Shown: piece after piece, positions 40,765 through 50,546 of the stretch | How the letters are laid out: each line of letters begins with the position of its first letter | Numbering within the stretch: position 1 is the stretch's first letter | Source of the DNA: Mycobacterium sp. ACS1612 | Lineage (GTDB): Bacteria; Actinomycetota; Actinomycetes; Mycobacteriales; Mycobacteriaceae | Direction of reading: 5' to 3' | NCBI RefSeq assembly: GCF_001667505.1 | Contig: NZ_LZHZ01000031.1 | Span: 124,001 to 188,000 of the forward strand | Length of the DNA stretch: 64,000 bases | Notes under the pieces: model-generated | Databases searched by the model: none | What the model saw: only the letters and a program-made list of their open reading frames with translations | Told to the model about the DNA's origin: nothing | Program-made: the position numbers and the translations under genes

Positions 40765-42509
40765 TCGGAAAATATCCCCCGATTCAGGGAGGCGTCAGCG
40801 CGAGGACATACCGCCTCGCCCACGAGCTCGCCCGACGCGGTCACGATGTTCACGTGATCACCAATGCCGCAGAGGTCGAGAAACAATATCGAATCCAGCT
40901 TCGCCCCGAGGATCGAAAGCGTCTCGGTGGCCACTACGACGCTGGAACCGTCCGTGTCCATCAGACCCCCGCCGACCTCTACGGTCAGTGGCATGTGCCG
41001 TGGCACAACCCCTACGGGACCAAGCTGGCGGGGCTTGCCATTGAGGTGATCAAGGAGCACGATCTCGAGTGCGTGCTCTCCTGGTACCTGGAGCCATACG
41101 GCGTCGCTGGGCATCTCGCCGCGAGCCTCACCGGCAGACCCCATGTCATGCATACCGCGGGCAGCGACGTGGGGCGGCTATGGCATCAGCCCGCTATGCG
41201 CTCCCTGTACGACGAGATTTTCTTGGCCGCGGACGTTGTCATCGGAGGTAGGGGCCTGTCCAAGGCGCTCGCCGAGCTCGGCGTTCCCCTCGCGAGAATT
41301 ATGCCGAACGACGCGCACTTCGTGCCTCTCGACGAATTTGCTCCTGACGGCCCGGCGCTCGAAGTCGCGCCGACGACGTCCGCCCACACCATCGGGGTGT
41401 TCGGCAAACTCGGACGCTTCAAAGGGGTCCTGCCTCTGGTTCGCGCCGTCCGGCATTGCCTTGATCGCGGGATGTCGGTCCGACTCGCAGCCATGGTTCA
41501 CGGCGAGGCACCCGAAGAGAAAGCCTTCACCTCTCTCATCGAGGAGCTCGATCTGCGCGAACACGTCTCTAGGATCCCATTCTTGCCCCATTGGCGAGTT
41601 CCCGAGTTCCTTCGCGGCTGCGATGTGGCGTGCTGCCTCGAGCAGGACTTCCCGATCACGGCGCACAATCCCGTCATCGCACTGGAGGTCATGGCCACTG
41701 GGACTCCGGTCCTGCTATCCCAAGAGATCGCGGCCAAGCAGCAGGAGCGCCAGCGACTCGCTCACGGCTACAACTGCTGGATCGTGCGCGACACCAACGA
41801 TCACGAAGAGATCGCCGAGTGCCTCGCCCGAGCTCTGGTCGAACCCCTGTGCGCCGAGGTGGGAAAGCGAGGCCGGCAGTACGTGGACCACGTGCAATCG
41901 CAGTGTCAGTTCCCGCAGGCGTTTGAAGCCGCCATCCACCGCGCCATTTACTCTGATACCGCCGGCGCAGAGGAAGTCGCCGAAGGACAGCCGAGCGACG
42001 GACTATCTCCGCTGCTCAACGCAATCCACCGCAAGATCGAGCAGGCGGACTCGCCGCCCGCGGAGCTTTCAGATCTAAGCCGGCTGGCCAACCAGTTTAT
42101 GAGCGCGCATGATGAAACCTCTGCCAACGGCGACGGCTCACTATTTCGCCTCGATCCAGACTGCCCGGCCTGGAGCGCCAAGGCCGCGGCGTGCCGACCC
42201 ACGCTGGTGACCGGGGCACGCGCGGAGATCTACCCTCGCGATCCGATCGCCCTGCTCACCGCAGATTCGAGCACGGTCGCGACCGAGACGCTCGTAATCG
42301 TCCTGCCATACGCGCAGCCGCAAGCGACCAAGCTCTTCACGCTCACCGCCCAGGCCGCCGCATTCGTGGTCGCCTGCGACGGAAACAGAAGCATCGCGGG
42401 CATCGCAGCGCACCTCGGCTGGGACTCTCCCGACCCGGCGCGCGCGCTCGCCGAGCAGCTCCTTGCGTTGGGAATCCTGGCCCTGGATCCGGCGTCTCGC
42501 CGCGGGTAA
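40749..42509 (+). CDS. GT4 glycosyltransferase with C-terminal PqqD/RRE-like domain
   Basis: A 586-residue protein. The N-terminal GT-B half starts VRICLIGKYPPIQGGVSART. The donor-binding half has FGKLGRFKGVLPLVRAV and ALEVMATGTPVLLS, as in GT4 enzymes (residues 1-400). After a linker, residues about 525-582 (AAAFVVACDGNRSIAGIAAH, then AEQLLALGILALDP) resemble PqqD-like peptide-recognition domains. The GTG at 40749 overlaps the MNIO stop by 16 bp; an ATG at 40662 lies inside the MNIO gene in another frame. The fusion implies sugar transfer to a leader-bound peptide. Donor sugar and acceptor are unknown. Confidence 0.82.
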   Translation: MRICLIGKYPPIQGGVSARTYRLAHELARRGHDVHVITNAAEVEKQYRIQLRPEDRKRLGGHYDAGTVRVHQTPADLYGQWHVPWHNPYGTKLAGLAIEVIKEHDLECVLSWYLEPYGVAGHLAASLTGRPHVMHTAGSDVGRLWHQPAMRSLYDEIFLAADVVIGGRGLSKALAELGVPLARIMPNDAHFVPLDEFAPDGPALEVAPTTSAHTIGVFGKLGRFKGVLPLVRAVRHCLDRGMSVRLAAMVHGEAPEEKAFTSLIEELDLREHVSRIPFLPHWRVPEFLRGCDVACCLEQDFPITAHNPVIALEVMATGTPVLLSQEIAAKQQERQRLAHGYNCWIVRDTNDHEEIAECLARALVEPLCAEVGKRGRQYVDHVQSQCQFPQAFEAAIHRAIYSDTAGAEEVAEGQPSDGLSPLLNAIHRKIEQADSPPAELSDLSRLANQFMSAHDETSANGDGSLFRLDPDCPAWSAKAAACRPTLVTGARAEIYPRDPIALLTADSSTVATETLVIVLPYAQPQATKLFTLTAQAAAFVVACDGNRSIAGIAAHLGWDSPDPARALAEQLLALGILALDPASRRG

Positions 42510-42988
42510 GCCATTACGAACGTCCAGCTGTTGGGTGGGCTCGGCCGGCTGCGCGTCAGTGATCGTGTAGCCGCCGATCTCGATGTCGTCGATTCGTTGG
42601 ACGAGGTGGTGTACGAAGGCCCGACCGTCGGCGTCCTGCGGCGGATTGGAGATGAACACCAGTTGGCGTTGCGACGCGGGAGAACGCGATGAGCCGCATA
42701 CCGGTCAGCCGCGACCCGCGCGAATGGCCGCTGACGTTCCGATACCAGGGCGTCTACGACCCATTGGGCAACGGGCACTTCGAGTTCCAGGGCGAGATCG
42801 AGGTCAACGCTTCGGTGGCATCCGCTGGATCAGCCCGCATCAGGTGGTCTCACGGTCATTTTCGGACTTTTTCATCACCGGCGAGCCGGCGGACCAAGTT
42901 CGGCGCGGGCCCGACGTCTGGCCCGCCACGCCGGCCATGCCCGCAGAACAGGCGAAGTTCCTGCGCGAAAACGTGCCGACCTAGCCAG
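42510..42988. pseudogene. Right edge of the island with gene remnants
   Basis: No intact gene. On the plus strand 42689-42815 reads as coding with strong third-position GC (SRIPVSRDPREWPLTFRYQG). It breaks near 42815 and resumes in another frame (FGGIRWISPHQVVSRSFSDF) to a stop at 42984. On the minus strand about 42517-42659 also reads well (FISNPPQDADGRAFVHHLVQ) but is truncated against the glycosyltransferase end. I recognise neither. They look like scars of backbone genes damaged when the island was acquired. Confidence 0.4.
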
Positions 42989-44425
42989 CTAGACCTTGAC
43001 CGGCGGCTCCGCCTTCCAGGTGCCGTTCAGCGCATCCGGCTTTGGCCAGTACAGCCGCAGCACGAGTACGAATGGCCCCTTGGGCGCAGGCAGCCAGTTG
43101 GGCTCCTTGCCGAGGCCGGGTGGCTCGTTCTGGACATAGAACGTGTAGCCGTCGTCGGGGTCGGGCACCAGAGTCGGCAGCATCGACGAGTTGATCAGAT
43201 ACCGGTCGATCGGGTTGGCGACGAGCAGGCTCTGCGGCAACTCGTACATGGTCAGCGACCAGAACGCGTTGACCGGCGGCAACTGGTCCTTCGCGAAGTG
43301 GAAGGTGTACTTGTTCGCCCCGGTCAGAGGAGCCCCAGCCGAATCACTGGTGAAACTCGGGTAGATCGCCTCGGCGGCCGTGTTGCCGTAGATACCGAGC
43401 ACAGCGCCCGCCATCCGGTAGAGATAGTTGCCCTTGAGTTCCTCTGCGGTGCCGAAGAACTGGGCCGAACCGACCTGGCCCGTGTCGATTTTGTCCTTCT
43501 TGAAAGTGTCGAACTCGTTCCAGGCGTCGGCCATCCCGCCTTCGATCGCCGTGCGCATTTCGGGGCTTAACTTGTCCGCGTCGAAACCGCCCCCCGGACC
43601 GATGCCGATTGTTTCGAACCGAGCGCGTAGATCCTTCTCAGTGGGCAGCGTCGGCGCGAATTTCAGTGCGAAATCCAGGATCTCGAAGAACTGCGGCGAT
43701 GTCTTCTCCTGGTCCCGGGTCAGCGGCGGCGCGAAGTCGATCGGCGGCGCGGGCGGCGGAGCCGGTTGGTTCAGATACACCGAAAGGGGCTGCACCTGGT
43801 AGCCGGCTTGGATCTTCTTCACTTGGTCGATGTCCGACGGACCGAGCAATTGGGTGCGATAGAGCACGAGCGCCAACTCGGTGTCGGACTGGATCACCTC
43901 ATTGATCCCGTCCGGCTTCGGGCCCTTCCAATTCGGGCCTGCCAGAAGGTACTTGCCACCGCCGTTGCCCGTGGTGCGACTGCCGACGTAGGCCATGTTG
44001 TAGGTGTAGAGATCGATGAACTGCAGCGAGTAATACCGGTCCTGCGCGATCGGCGGAACGGTGAGGACGAGCGGTTCCGCCCGCAGATCCGCACCGAGGG
44101 CGGAGTACGGTGTGTCCGAGTTCGGCGTCTGGATGGCCTTGTCCTCGGGCGTGTACACCCGCGCGGTGCTGTGGATTTCGTTCCACCCGCCCTTGTATTC
44201 CGGGTCGTCCTTGTTGACGAAGTAGGAGTACATCACCCGGTAGTTGTCAACGATCGGGAAGCCATAGATGTAGGCGTCCTTGGCAATCGCGCGGGCTTGG
44301 TCGGGCGTGACCGCCGCCGGGCTCGACGGCGGTGGCGACGCTTTAGGCGTTTCCTCCGAACCCTTCGTGCTGCAAGCCGCGAGCAGCGTCAGCAGGACGA
44401 CAAGAACCGCGACGCGGCGGATCAA
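42989..44425 (-). CDS. DUF1254/DUF1214 lipoprotein
   Basis: A 478-residue exported protein. The signal ends in the lipobox LLAAC (Cys18). DUF1254 follows (ARAIAKDAYIYGFPIVDNYR; IQTPNSDTPYSALGADLRAE) and then DUF1214 (LPPVNAFWSLTMYELPQSLL; LPAPKGPFVLVLRLYWPK). These domains occur together in many mycobacterial envelope proteins; no reaction is established. The start is TTG, overlapping the SDR stop (TTGA), so the two genes form an operon. Confidence 0.85.
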   Translation of the reverse strand: MIRRVAVLVVLLTLLAACSTKGSEETPKASPPPSSPAAVTPDQARAIAKDAYIYGFPIVDNYRVMYSYFVNKDDPEYKGGWNEIHSTARVYTPEDKAIQTPNSDTPYSALGADLRAEPLVLTVPPIAQDRYYSLQFIDLYTYNMAYVGSRTTGNGGGKYLLAGPNWKGPKPDGINEVIQSDTELALVLYRTQLLGPSDIDQVKKIQAGYQVQPLSVYLNQPAPPPAPPIDFAPPLTRDQEKTSPQFFEILDFALKFAPTLPTEKDLRARFETIGIGPGGGFDADKLSPEMRTAIEGGMADAWNEFDTFKKDKIDTGQVGSAQFFGTAEELKGNYLYRMAGAVLGIYGNTAAEAIYPSFTSDSAGAPLTGANKYTFHFAKDQLPPVNAFWSLTMYELPQSLLVANPIDRYLINSSMLPTLVPDPDDGYTFYVQNEPPGLGKEPNWLPAPKGPFVLVLRLYWPKPDALNGTWKAEPPVKV

Positions 44426-45300
44426 TTCTTTTCCAGCGAGTCGGTACGCGCGCTCATCGACCGGCCCAACGCGGCCACTTCCGCGTCCATCTTCGGGAGC
44501 ATCTCCGGTGCCGTCTTCAGCGTCGGCGCCTCGCCGACGCGGGTTGACAGGAAGGGCTTGAGCCAGCGCAGCAGACCGACCCAGCGGGGTACGAAGATGT
44601 GCCGCTTGCGGCCCTCGATGCCTGCGACGAACGCCTCACCGCACTTCTCCACCGACGTGGTCTTGCCCAGCGGACCCGGCAACGCTTTCAGCATCTGCTG
44701 GAATGCAGGCATATCGGCCTTGGTGTCACGGACCAGCGGAGTATCGATCCACGACATGTGCGCCGAGCCGACGTCGACGCCCAGATGCGCGACTTCCAAT
44801 CGCAGCGAGTTGGCGAAGTGCTCGATACCGGCCTTGGCCGCGTCGTAGGGCGCCATCCCTGGCGCGGCCGCGAACGCCGCGAGCGACGAGACGATCAACA
44901 CGTAACCGCATCGGTCGATGACCGGGTTCAGCGCGGCGCGCACGGTGTTGAAGACGCCGACGATGTTGACGTCGATCAGCGTCCGGAACGCCTGCGGATC
45001 GACGTTCAGCACCGACCCGTACGTGGCGATCCCGGCGTTGGCCATGACGACGTCGATCCCGCCGAAGCGCTCGACTCCCTTGGCTACCGCCGCCTCCATC
45101 GCCGACAGGTCACGCACGTCGGCGACGACGGTCAGCACATCCTCATCACCGAGCCTGGCCGCCACCTCCGCCAGCTTGGTCTCGTCGAGATCGGTCAGCA
45201 CCAGCTTGGCGCCCTTGGCGTGCAGACGGCGTGCCACCTCCGCGCCGACGCCGTTGGCGCCGCCGGTGATCAGCACGACTTTTCCAGTCAGTGAACCCAT
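44422..45300 (-). CDS. Short-chain dehydrogenase/reductase, Rv2129c-like
   Basis: A 292-residue classical SDR. The cofactor motif is VVLITGGANGVGAEVARRLH with an acidic residue after beta-2 (LVLTDLDE), suggesting NAD preference. Other landmarks are VMANAGIATYG and VSSLAAFAAAPGMAPYDAAK with the catalytic Tyr and Lys. The substrate is unknown. ATG 45300 (MGSLTGKVV) is preferred over a TTG nine bases upstream. Coupled to the DUF1254 lipoprotein gene. Confidence 0.88.
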   Translation of the reverse strand: MGSLTGKVVLITGGANGVGAEVARRLHAKGAKLVLTDLDETKLAEVAARLGDEDVLTVVADVRDLSAMEAAVAKGVERFGGIDVVMANAGIATYGSVLNVDPQAFRTLIDVNIVGVFNTVRAALNPVIDRCGYVLIVSSLAAFAAAPGMAPYDAAKAGIEHFANSLRLEVAHLGVDVGSAHMSWIDTPLVRDTKADMPAFQQMLKALPGPLGKTTSVEKCGEAFVAGIEGRKRHIFVPRWVGLLRWLKPFLSTRVGEAPTLKTAPEMLPKMDAEVAALGRSMSARTDSLEKN

Positions 45301-45315
45301 AGCCGCCAACGTACG

Positions 45316-46560
45316 TCAGTGCGACAACTGGACACCTAGCAATGCGTCGACCGCGGTCGCGACAGTCCGCGGCGCCTCGGTGTCGTGGCCGCCGTACTCG
45401 AGCGCGTCCGTCGCCCAGCCGTCCAGCGCGGCCAACGCCTTGGGCGTGTCCAGGTCGTCGGCCAGATACTGCCGCACCCGCGCGACGACGTCGGCGGCGT
45501 CGGGGCCTGCCTGCAGGGTCGTCGCAGCCCGCCACCGCTGCAGCCGGGCGACGGCCTCGTCGAGCACCTGATCGCTCCAGTACCGGTCGGCACGGTAGTG
45601 CCCGGCCAGCAAGCCGAGCCGAATGGCGGCCGGGTCGACACCGTCGGCGCGCAGCCGCGACACCAGCACCAGGTTGCCGCGGCTCTTGCTCATCTTGTGG
45701 CCGTCCCAGCCGATCATTCCCGCGTGCACGTAGTGGCGGGCGAATCGCCGCTCCCCCGTTACCGATTCGGCATGCGCGGCGGAGAACTCGTGATGCGGGA
45801 AGATCAGGTCGCTGCCCCCGCCCTGGATGTCCAGCCCGGTGCCGATGCGGCTCAGCGCGATCGCCGCACACTCGACGTGCCAGCCTGGCCTGCCAGGGCC
45901 GAACGGTGACGGCCAGCTCGGTTCGCCGGGCCGCTGCGCCCGCCACATCAGCGCATCGAGTTCGTCGGCCTTCCCCGCGCGGGCCGGATCGCCGCCGCGC
46001 TCGGCGAATAGCCGCAGCATGGTCTCGCGGTCGTAGCCGGACTCGTAGCCGAACTGCTGGGTGGCGTCGGCGCGGAAGTACACGTCCGGGAAGGCGGGAT
46101 CGTCGACGACGTAGGCCGCACCGGAGGCCAACATCTTCTCCACCAACTCGACCACCTCGCTGATCGCGTCGGTGGCGGCCACGTAGTCGTGCGGCGGCAG
46201 CACCCGCAGGGCCGCCATGTCCGCGCGGAACAGGTCGGTCTCGCGGGCGCCGAGTTCGCGCCAGTCGATGCCGTCGCGCTCGGCCCGCTCGAACAGCGGA
46301 TCGTCGACATCGGTGACGTTCTGCACGTAGTGCACCTCGTGCCCGCTGTCCAACCACACCCGGTACACCAGGTCGAACGCCAGATAGGTGGCCGCGTGAC
46401 CGAGATGGGTCGCGTCGTAGGGCGTGATGCCGCAGACGTACATGGACGCCGTCTCGCCGGCCGCGACCGGACGCACCTGCCGGTCGGCGCTGTCGTAGAG
46501 CCGCAACTGCGGCCCGCGGCCTGGCAGAGCCGGGACGTCGGGAGCCGGCCACGAATGCAT
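45316..46560 (-). CDS. mshC: Cysteine:1D-myo-inosityl 2-amino-2-deoxy-glucopyranoside ligase
   Basis: A 414-residue class I aminoacyl-tRNA synthetase-like enzyme that joins cysteine to GlcN-Ins in mycothiol synthesis. The zinc/cysteine site starts at Cys43 ([20 protein letters not shown], including the HIGH-like motif HLGH). [15 protein letters not shown] and [14 protein letters not shown] carry further ligands, and KMSKSRGN is the nucleotide loop. It lacks the anticodon-binding domain of CysRS, as expected. The position next to cysQ matches M. tuberculosis. Confidence 0.94.
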   Translation of the reverse strand: MHSWPAPDVPALPGRGPQLRLYDSADRQVRPVAAGETASMYVCGITPYDATHLGHAATYLAFDLVYRVWLDSGHEVHYVQNVTDVDDPLFERAERDGIDWRELGARETDLFRADMAALRVLPPHDYVAATDAISEVVELVEKMLASGAAYVVDDPAFPDVYFRADATQQFGYESGYDRETMLRLFAERGGDPARAGKADELDALMWRAQRPGEPSWPSPFGPGRPGWHVECAAIALSRIGTGLDIQGGGSDLIFPHHEFSAAHAESVTGERRFARHYVHAGMIGWDGHKMSKSRGNLVLVSRLRADGVDPAAIRLGLLAGHYRADRYWSDQVLDEAVARLQRWRAATTLQAGPDAADVVARVRQYLADDLDTPKALAALDGWATDALEYGGHDTEAPRTVATAVDALLGVQLSH

Positions 46561-46654
46561 AGCCTCGACTTTAAGGTGTTCGGTCAGGACAGCCTCCGGA
46601 TGGTGCGTTGCTTCGAATGTGACCTACAACGCTGAGCGCCATTCCATTCCCCGA

Positions 46655-47455
46655 CTATCGATTTCGATAGGCCGACCAGATGCCCTCCAGCAGCACGTCG
46701 GCCAGCTCGGCGCGGCACATCAGCAAGTCGGGCAGGTAAGGGTCGCGCCGGTTGTAGATCAGCGGCGAACCGTCGAGCCGCGAGGCGTGCAGCCCCGCGG
46801 CCTGCACAACACCCGCCGGAGCCGCCGAATCCCACTCCCACTGGCCGCCCGCGTGCACGTACGCGTCGACGTCGCCGCGAACGACGGCCATCGCCTTGGC
46901 GCCCGCGGACCCGATGCGGACCATCTGGATGTCCATCATGTCGCGCAGCCGCCACAACACGGCGGGCGGCCTGCTGGCGCTGGCGGTGATGCGGATGGGT
47001 CCGTCGCGGCGCGGCGGCGGTGGCGTCACGGTGTCGGTGCGATAGACCTCGCCGCGGGCCGGAAGCGCGACCGCAGCATCGGTGATGCCACCGTCTGGCC
47101 CGCTCGTGTGGAAGGTCGCCGTCGGTGCGGCGCCGTTTCGTTGCCACAGTGCGACGTGCACCGCCCAGTCGGTGCGACCCGGCCAGGAGAACTCGCGGGT
47201 GCCGTCGACGGGGTCGACGATCCACACGCGGTCGGCGTGCACACGCGATACGTCGTCGACGGCCTCCTCGGACAGCACGGCGTCGTCGGGCCGATCCCGC
47301 CGCAGCCGGTCGAGGATCAGCACGTTCGCCCGCATGTCGCCCGCGTCGCCGAGGTCGTACGGATCGTCGAAGCCGACTTCCTCGCGAACCGCAAGTAGCA
47401 GCTTTCCGGCGTCGACCGCCACGTCGGCAGCCAGCGCCGCGTCGGTCAGGTTCAC
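46655..47455 (-). CDS. cysQ: 3'-phosphoadenosine-5'-phosphosulfate phosphatase
   Basis: A 266-residue inositol-monophosphatase-fold enzyme acting on PAP/PAPS in sulfate assimilation. Metal-binding motifs are [29 protein letters not shown] and [15 protein letters not shown]. The GTG at 47455 ([18 protein letters not shown]) was chosen; a TTG at 47482 would add nine residues. Neighbouring mshC suggests coordination of sulfur assimilation and mycothiol synthesis. Confidence 0.9.
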   Translation of the reverse strand: MNLTDAALAADVAVDAGKLLLAVREEVGFDDPYDLGDAGDMRANVLILDRLRRDRPDDAVLSEEAVDDVSRVHADRVWIVDPVDGTREFSWPGRTDWAVHVALWQRNGAAPTATFHTSGPDGGITDAAVALPARGEVYRTDTVTPPPPRRDGPIRITASASRPPAVLWRLRDMMDIQMVRIGSAGAKAMAVVRGDVDAYVHAGGQWEWDSAAPAGVVQAAGLHASRLDGSPLIYNRRDPYLPDLLMCRAELADVLLEGIWSAYRNR

Positions 47456-47528
47456 CGGGTCAGTAGACCACGCACGCGGCAAAGACGTTGACCGCCGCCC
47501 CGAGCGGCTGGCTCACCGGCCGCGTTGA

Positions 47529-48341
47529 TCAGAACGCGGGCCACGGGATGGGCCTACGCCGGTCCGGTGTCGGCATCACCGGGTTGTCCAGCAGCCCAAC
47601 AGTTCTGGCGTGCAGCGCCGCGACCTCGCGGCGGGTGATGTGCTTACGCAGTCGGTCACCGAGATCACCGCGGATCTGATCACGCAGTCGGGCAACGGCT
47701 TCCAGCGTTTCGTCGTCGACGGGCTTCCCGGACCAGCCCCACAGCACGGTGCGGAGTTTGTCCTCGACGTGCAGGCTCACGCCGTGGTCGACGCCGTAGA
47801 CGTGCCCGTCGACACCACATAGGATGTGCCCGCCCTTGCGGTCGGCGTTGTTGATCAGCACGTCGAAGACGGCCATCCGGCGCAGCCTGCTGTCGTCGGC
47901 GTGTACCAGAGTCACTTCGTCGCCCGCGTAGTCGTAGGCCTGCAGTACGGGCAGGAAGCCGGGCGGGATGTGGCCGGCGGGCAGCAGGTCGACCAGGTCG
48001 GGGCCGGCCTGCGGTTCGTCGCCCACTTCGTCGCCGGGTTGGTCGACCCACACCTGCAGCATGCCGGGGCCGGCAGGCCCGTCACGAATGATGGTGTGGG
48101 GCGCGATGTTCCAGCCCAGCGCAGCGGAGATCAGGTAGGCGCTCAGTTCGCGGCCCGCCAGCGTGCCGTCGGGAAAGTCCCACAGCGGCGCCTCGCCCTT
48201 GATCGGCTTGTACACGCAGTGTGCTTGCAGCTCACCGAGGTGAGCCTCGCAGAGGAAGGTGGCGTTGCTCGCTGACCGGATCCGGCCGATGACCGTCAAC
48301 TCGCCGCGCTGCAGCACCTCATCGTTATGAATCGGCGTCAT
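47529..48341 (-). CDS. SCO1664-family protein (Rv2133c-like)
   Basis: A 270-residue protein with a PI3/4-kinase-like pattern: FLCEAHLGELQAHCVYKPIK, then GEAPLWDFPDGTLAGRELSA, then FDVLINNADRKGGHILCG with catalytic-loop-like Asp/Asn residues, and GVDHGVSLH. It is annotated only as SCO1664 family; the kinase relation is inferred from motifs. The ATG at 48341 overlaps the DUF3090 gene by 17 bp. Confidence 0.8.
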   Translation of the reverse strand: MTPIHNDEVLQRGELTVIGRIRSASNATFLCEAHLGELQAHCVYKPIKGEAPLWDFPDGTLAGRELSAYLISAALGWNIAPHTIIRDGPAGPGMLQVWVDQPGDEVGDEPQAGPDLVDLLPAGHIPPGFLPVLQAYDYAGDEVTLVHADDSRLRRMAVFDVLINNADRKGGHILCGVDGHVYGVDHGVSLHVEDKLRTVLWGWSGKPVDDETLEAVARLRDQIRGDLGDRLRKHITRREVAALHARTVGLLDNPVMPTPDRRRPIPWPAF

Positions 48342-48912
48342 CGTCGGACCCGGCAAGTGCGCCGCGTCGATAGCCGTTGGTGCGCACGCAGATGTGGCCC
48401 TCCGGGTCGAGCGGCTCATCACACAGCGGACATGGCGGGCGGCCCGCCGAGATCACGCGGTTGGAGCGCGTCGCGAACTCACGAGCCGATTCCGGGGTCA
48501 AAAACACCCGCACCGCGTCGGGTCCCTCCTCGGCGTCGTCGAGTACCACCGACGCGTCGAACTCGGTTTCCGACACCGCGAGCAGTTCGACGACGACCGT
48601 CTGCGCTTCCGAGTCCCAGCCCAGCCCCATGGTGCCGACCCGGAACTCGGCGTCGACGGGGGTGATCAGCGGGCTCAGGTCCTCGACCTCGCCGGTCTCG
48701 GGCGGGATGGGCGTGCCGAAGCGACGGTTGATCTCGAGCAGCAACGCCGCGATGCGCTCAGCGAGCACTGCCACCTGCTGCTTCTCCAGCACCACCGAGA
48801 TCACGCGTTTGTCGTGCACCGCCTGCAGATAGAACGTGCGGTTGCCCGGCTGCCCGACGGTCCCGGCGACGAACCGGTCGGGTGTACGGAAGACGTGAAT
48901 TGCGCGGGCCAT
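48325..48912 (-). CDS. DUF3090 protein (Rv2134c-like)
   Basis: A 195-residue protein: ARAIHVFRTPDRFVAGTVGQ, GNRTFYLQAVHDKRVISVVL and a C-terminal zinc-ribbon-like CPLCDEPLDPEGHIC. The last part resembles a treble-clef metal site. Function unknown. It sits between the phosphatase Rv2135c homologue and the SCO1664-family gene, an arrangement widely kept in actinobacteria. ATG 48912 is used rather than one 12 bases upstream. Confidence 0.85.
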   Translation of the reverse strand: MARAIHVFRTPDRFVAGTVGQPGNRTFYLQAVHDKRVISVVLEKQQVAVLAERIAALLLEINRRFGTPIPPETGEVEDLSPLITPVDAEFRVGTMGLGWDSEAQTVVVELLAVSETEFDASVVLDDAEEGPDAVRVFLTPESAREFATRSNRVISAGRPPCPLCDEPLDPEGHICVRTNGYRRGALAGSDDDADS

Positions 48913-48957
48913 GGCACCCTCCAAAATACCGGCATAGCCTCGTTGGCCGTAATTCCG

Positions 48958-49674
48958 TCAATCAGTCGAACCGCCGATTACCGCATCCTCCGGCGGCAGT
49001 TCGTCGTCCTTCTGCTCGGCTTGGCCGTCGGCCGTCGCCGGCTTGGCCGCCAGCCCGGCGGTCAGCGCAGCACCAGTGTGGTTGACGTGGATGACGAACG
49101 GACGCAACGCGGTGTAACGGATCACACTCATCGACGCGGGATCGGCGGTGATGCGCTGGAAGCTGTCCAGGTGTGTGCCGAGCGCGTCGGCCACCACCGC
49201 CTTGATCACGTCGCCGTGCGTACACGCGACCCACAGCGCGTCACCCTCGTGCAGTTCAGCCAGCTTGCGGTCGTGTTCACGGACGGCCGCGACCGCGCGA
49301 GCCTGTACCTGGGCCAGCCCCTCACCGCCGGGGAACACTGCGGCGCTGGGCTGCTGCTGGACCACGGCCCACAGCGGTTCCTTCACCAGATCGCCGATCT
49401 TGCAGCCGGTCCAACTGCCGTAGTCGACCTCGGAGATGCGCTCGTCGACGATCGGGTCCAGGCCGAGCGCCGTGGCGAGCGGTTCGACCGTGCGCCTGCA
49501 GCGCAGCAGCGGTGAACGCACGATCGCCCGGATCGGCAACCCGGCCAACCGTTCGACGATCGCTTGTGCCTGCTCTGCGCCCTTGTCGTCGAGGTCGACC
49601 CCGTCGGTGCGACCGGCCAGGGTGTGCGCGGTGTTCGAGGTCGACCTGCCGTGCCGGAGCAGGATGACCGTCAT
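48958..49674 (-). CDS. Histidine phosphatase superfamily protein (Rv2135c-like)
   Basis: A 238-residue enzyme of the phosphoglycerate-mutase-like family. The phosphohistidine motif is [11 protein letters not shown], with a supporting Arg in [15 protein letters not shown], Glu in ISEVDYGSW and the second His in [14 protein letters not shown]. It is an acid phosphatase-type protein; the substrate is uncertain. The ATG overlaps the uppP stop by four bases. Confidence 0.88.
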   Translation of the reverse strand: MTVILLRHGRSTSNTAHTLAGRTDGVDLDDKGAEQAQAIVERLAGLPIRAIVRSPLLRCRRTVEPLATALGLDPIVDERISEVDYGSWTGCKIGDLVKEPLWAVVQQQPSAAVFPGGEGLAQVQARAVAAVREHDRKLAELHEGDALWVACTHGDVIKAVVADALGTHLDSFQRITADPASMSVIRYTALRPFVIHVNHTGAALTAGLAAKPATADGQAEQKDDELPPEDAVIGGSTD

Positions 49675-50501
49675 GTCGCGGAGACTACCCCGGCGGCGAG
49701 CAGGGCGATCACCACGGCACCGAGCACCACGCGGTAGCCGACGAACCAGTACATGCTGTGCCGCACCAAAAAGCGCAGGAACCAGGCCACCGCGAGGAAG
49801 CCGATGACAAATGCGATCACGGTGGCGACCAACAGTTGCGGGCCGCTGGCGCTCATTCCCTCGCCGACGGGATGAAAGGCGTCAGGCAGCGAGAACAGAC
49901 CCGAGGCGAACACGGCCGGGATGGCGAGCAGGAAGCCGAACCGGGCGGACAGTTCCCGGTCGAGTCCGAGGAACAGCCCCGCGCTGATCGTCGCGCCCGA
50001 GCGCGAGACGCCGGGCACCAGCGCCAGACACTGCGCCAGGCCGACGATGATGCTGTCCTTCCACGTCAGTTGTTCGGCGTGCCGGGTCTGTCTGCCGACG
50101 TACTCGGCGACCGCGATCACGATGGAGAACACGATCAGCGCGCTGGCGATCAGCCACAGATTCCTTGCGCCAGTACGGATTTCGTCTTTGAACAGCAGAC
50201 CCAGCACCCCGATCGGGATGGTGCCGATGATGACGTACCAGCCCATCCAATAATCGAGGTTGCGGTGCGCCGCCACGAACAGGCCGTTGAACCAAGCCTT
50301 CAGGATGCGTCCGATGTCGCGCGCGAAATACAGCAGCACCGCCAGTTCGGTGCCCAGCTGGGTGACCGCTGTGAACGATGCGCCCGCGTCGTCGTCGAAA
50401 AAGATGCGCGAGGCGATCGCGAGGTGTCCCGACGACGAAACAGGCAGGAACTCTGTCAAACCCTGAATCACCGAAAGAACGACGACTTGCAGCCACGACA
50501 T
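49671..50501 (-). CDS. uppP: Undecaprenyl-diphosphatase
   Basis: A 276-residue polytopic BacA-type enzyme that recycles the lipid carrier for peptidoglycan and arabinogalactan synthesis and confers bacitracin resistance. Signatures are [17 protein letters not shown] and [20 protein letters not shown], both parts of the active site. The ATG at 50501 ([13 protein letters not shown]) matches mycobacterial homologues; a GTG at 50519 would add six residues. Confidence 0.94.
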   Translation of the reverse strand: MSWLQVVVLSVIQGLTEFLPVSSSGHLAIASRIFFDDDAGASFTAVTQLGTELAVLLYFARDIGRILKAWFNGLFVAAHRNLDYWMGWYVIIGTIPIGVLGLLFKDEIRTGARNLWLIASALIVFSIVIAVAEYVGRQTRHAEQLTWKDSIIVGLAQCLALVPGVSRSGATISAGLFLGLDRELSARFGFLLAIPAVFASGLFSLPDAFHPVGEGMSASGPQLLVATVIAFVIGFLAVAWFLRFLVRHSMYWFVGYRVVLGAVVIALLAAGVVSAT

Positions 50502-50546
50502 CGCAGGCGCGTCAATCACGCCGACGACCGTACCGTGGGGTTGCTG

